Shown here: positions 12,845-12,988 of the stretch, one piece after another
Numbering within the stretch: position 1 is the stretch's first letter
Layout of the letters: each line of letters starts with the position of its first letter
Assembly (NCBI GenBank): GCA_003724275.1
Contig: RHFA01000149.1
Coordinates: 1-12,988 of the forward strand
Direction of reading: 5' to 3'
Length of the DNA: 12,988 nucleotides
Source: Thaumarchaeota archaeon S13
GTDB taxonomy: Archaea > Thermoproteota > Nitrososphaeria > Nitrososphaerales > Nitrosopumilaceae
The notes under the pieces: generated by a model
What the model was told of the DNA's origin: nothing
What the model saw: only the letters and a program-made list of their open reading frames with translations
Database searches by the model: none
Made by a program: the position numbers and the translations under genes

Positions 12845-12988
12845 CCCGGCGCGGCCCCGGCGGGGATCCGGGCCCCCCGGCCAATGAACCGTCCCCTCCA
12901 GCCGAAACGCGGGCCGAACAGCCAGACGGGGAACGCGCGCCGCCGGCGCGCCCCCAAGGTGGCCCCGGCGGGCCGCGCCGCCGCGCGG
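12841..12988 (+). CDS. Possible start of a downstream gene (partial, low complexity)
   Basis: GTG at 12841 overlaps the glycosyltransferase stop as GTGA, the same overlap seen in the AcnX pair. The frame stays open to the window edge, encoding a Pro/Gly/Arg/Glu-rich, probably disordered N-terminus. A second frame from ATG 12884 (MNRPLQPKRGPN, strongly basic) is also open. Neither can be chosen from 148 bases, and GC-rich DNA stays open by chance, so treat this as tentative. Confidence 0.25.
   Translation, partial: MTRRGPGGDPGPPANEPSPPAETRAEQPDGERAPPARPQGGPGGPRRRA

Overview
The window is a GC-rich archaeal segment. I read it as coming from a thaumarchaeon (Nitrososphaerota), possibly a sponge-symbiont, Cenarchaeum-like lineage. 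The case rests on the archaeal RqcH (NFACT) C-terminus, the two-subunit aconitase-X enzyme of the archaeal mevalonate pathway, the archaeal form of endonuclease III, and a ThiI-like THUMP protein. At least six genes or operons also have a TATA box about 25-29 nt upstream of the start codon, which fits leaderless mRNAs. The species assignment is inference; no rRNA is present.

Layout. (1) 1-1461, plus strand: the 3' half of rqcH overlaps an AMMECR1-domain gene. (2) 1458-3391, minus strand: both subunits of phosphomevalonate dehydratase (AcnX), then a separately promoted small coiled-coil protein built from two 50-residue repeats. (3) 3392-3773: GC-rich intergenic DNA with a strong inverted repeat and several TATA-like elements. 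(4) 3774-7187, minus strand: an accessory island. It holds a visibly AT-richer Mrr-type restriction endonuclease gene and a tandemly duplicated two-gene cassette. Each cassette pairs a 205-residue protein carrying two DUF5678-like domains with a retropepsin-like aspartic protease. The centromere-proximal/distal order is cassette 1 (4905-5905) and cassette 2 (6100-7187); the protease of cassette 2 is broken by two frameshifts. (5) 7313-8029, plus strand: endonuclease III (nth). (6) 7974-10509, minus strand: a sulfur-assimilation operon of APS reductase (cysH), ATP sulfurylase (sat) and a secreted or membrane-anchored protein. (7) 10605-end, plus strand: a divergent ThiI-like protein whose PP-loop is degenerate, a MurG-like glycosyltransferase whose true start is obscured by an apparent frameshift, and possibly the start of another gene.

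How the genes relate. cysH and sat together take sulfate to sulfite by way of APS. The divergent ThiI-like gene may be another sulfur-related function, but its loss of PP-loop residues argues against ordinary thiolation. The AcnX pair feeds isoprenoid lipid synthesis. The most novel content is the duplicated DUF5678/retropepsin cassette. Both DUF5678-type genes keep the same length, promoter and spacing. Their internal repeats look homogenised within each gene, while one protease copy has decayed. The cassette sits directly next to an Mrr nuclease. Several apparent frameshifts fall in homopolymers and could be sequencing errors or real decay.
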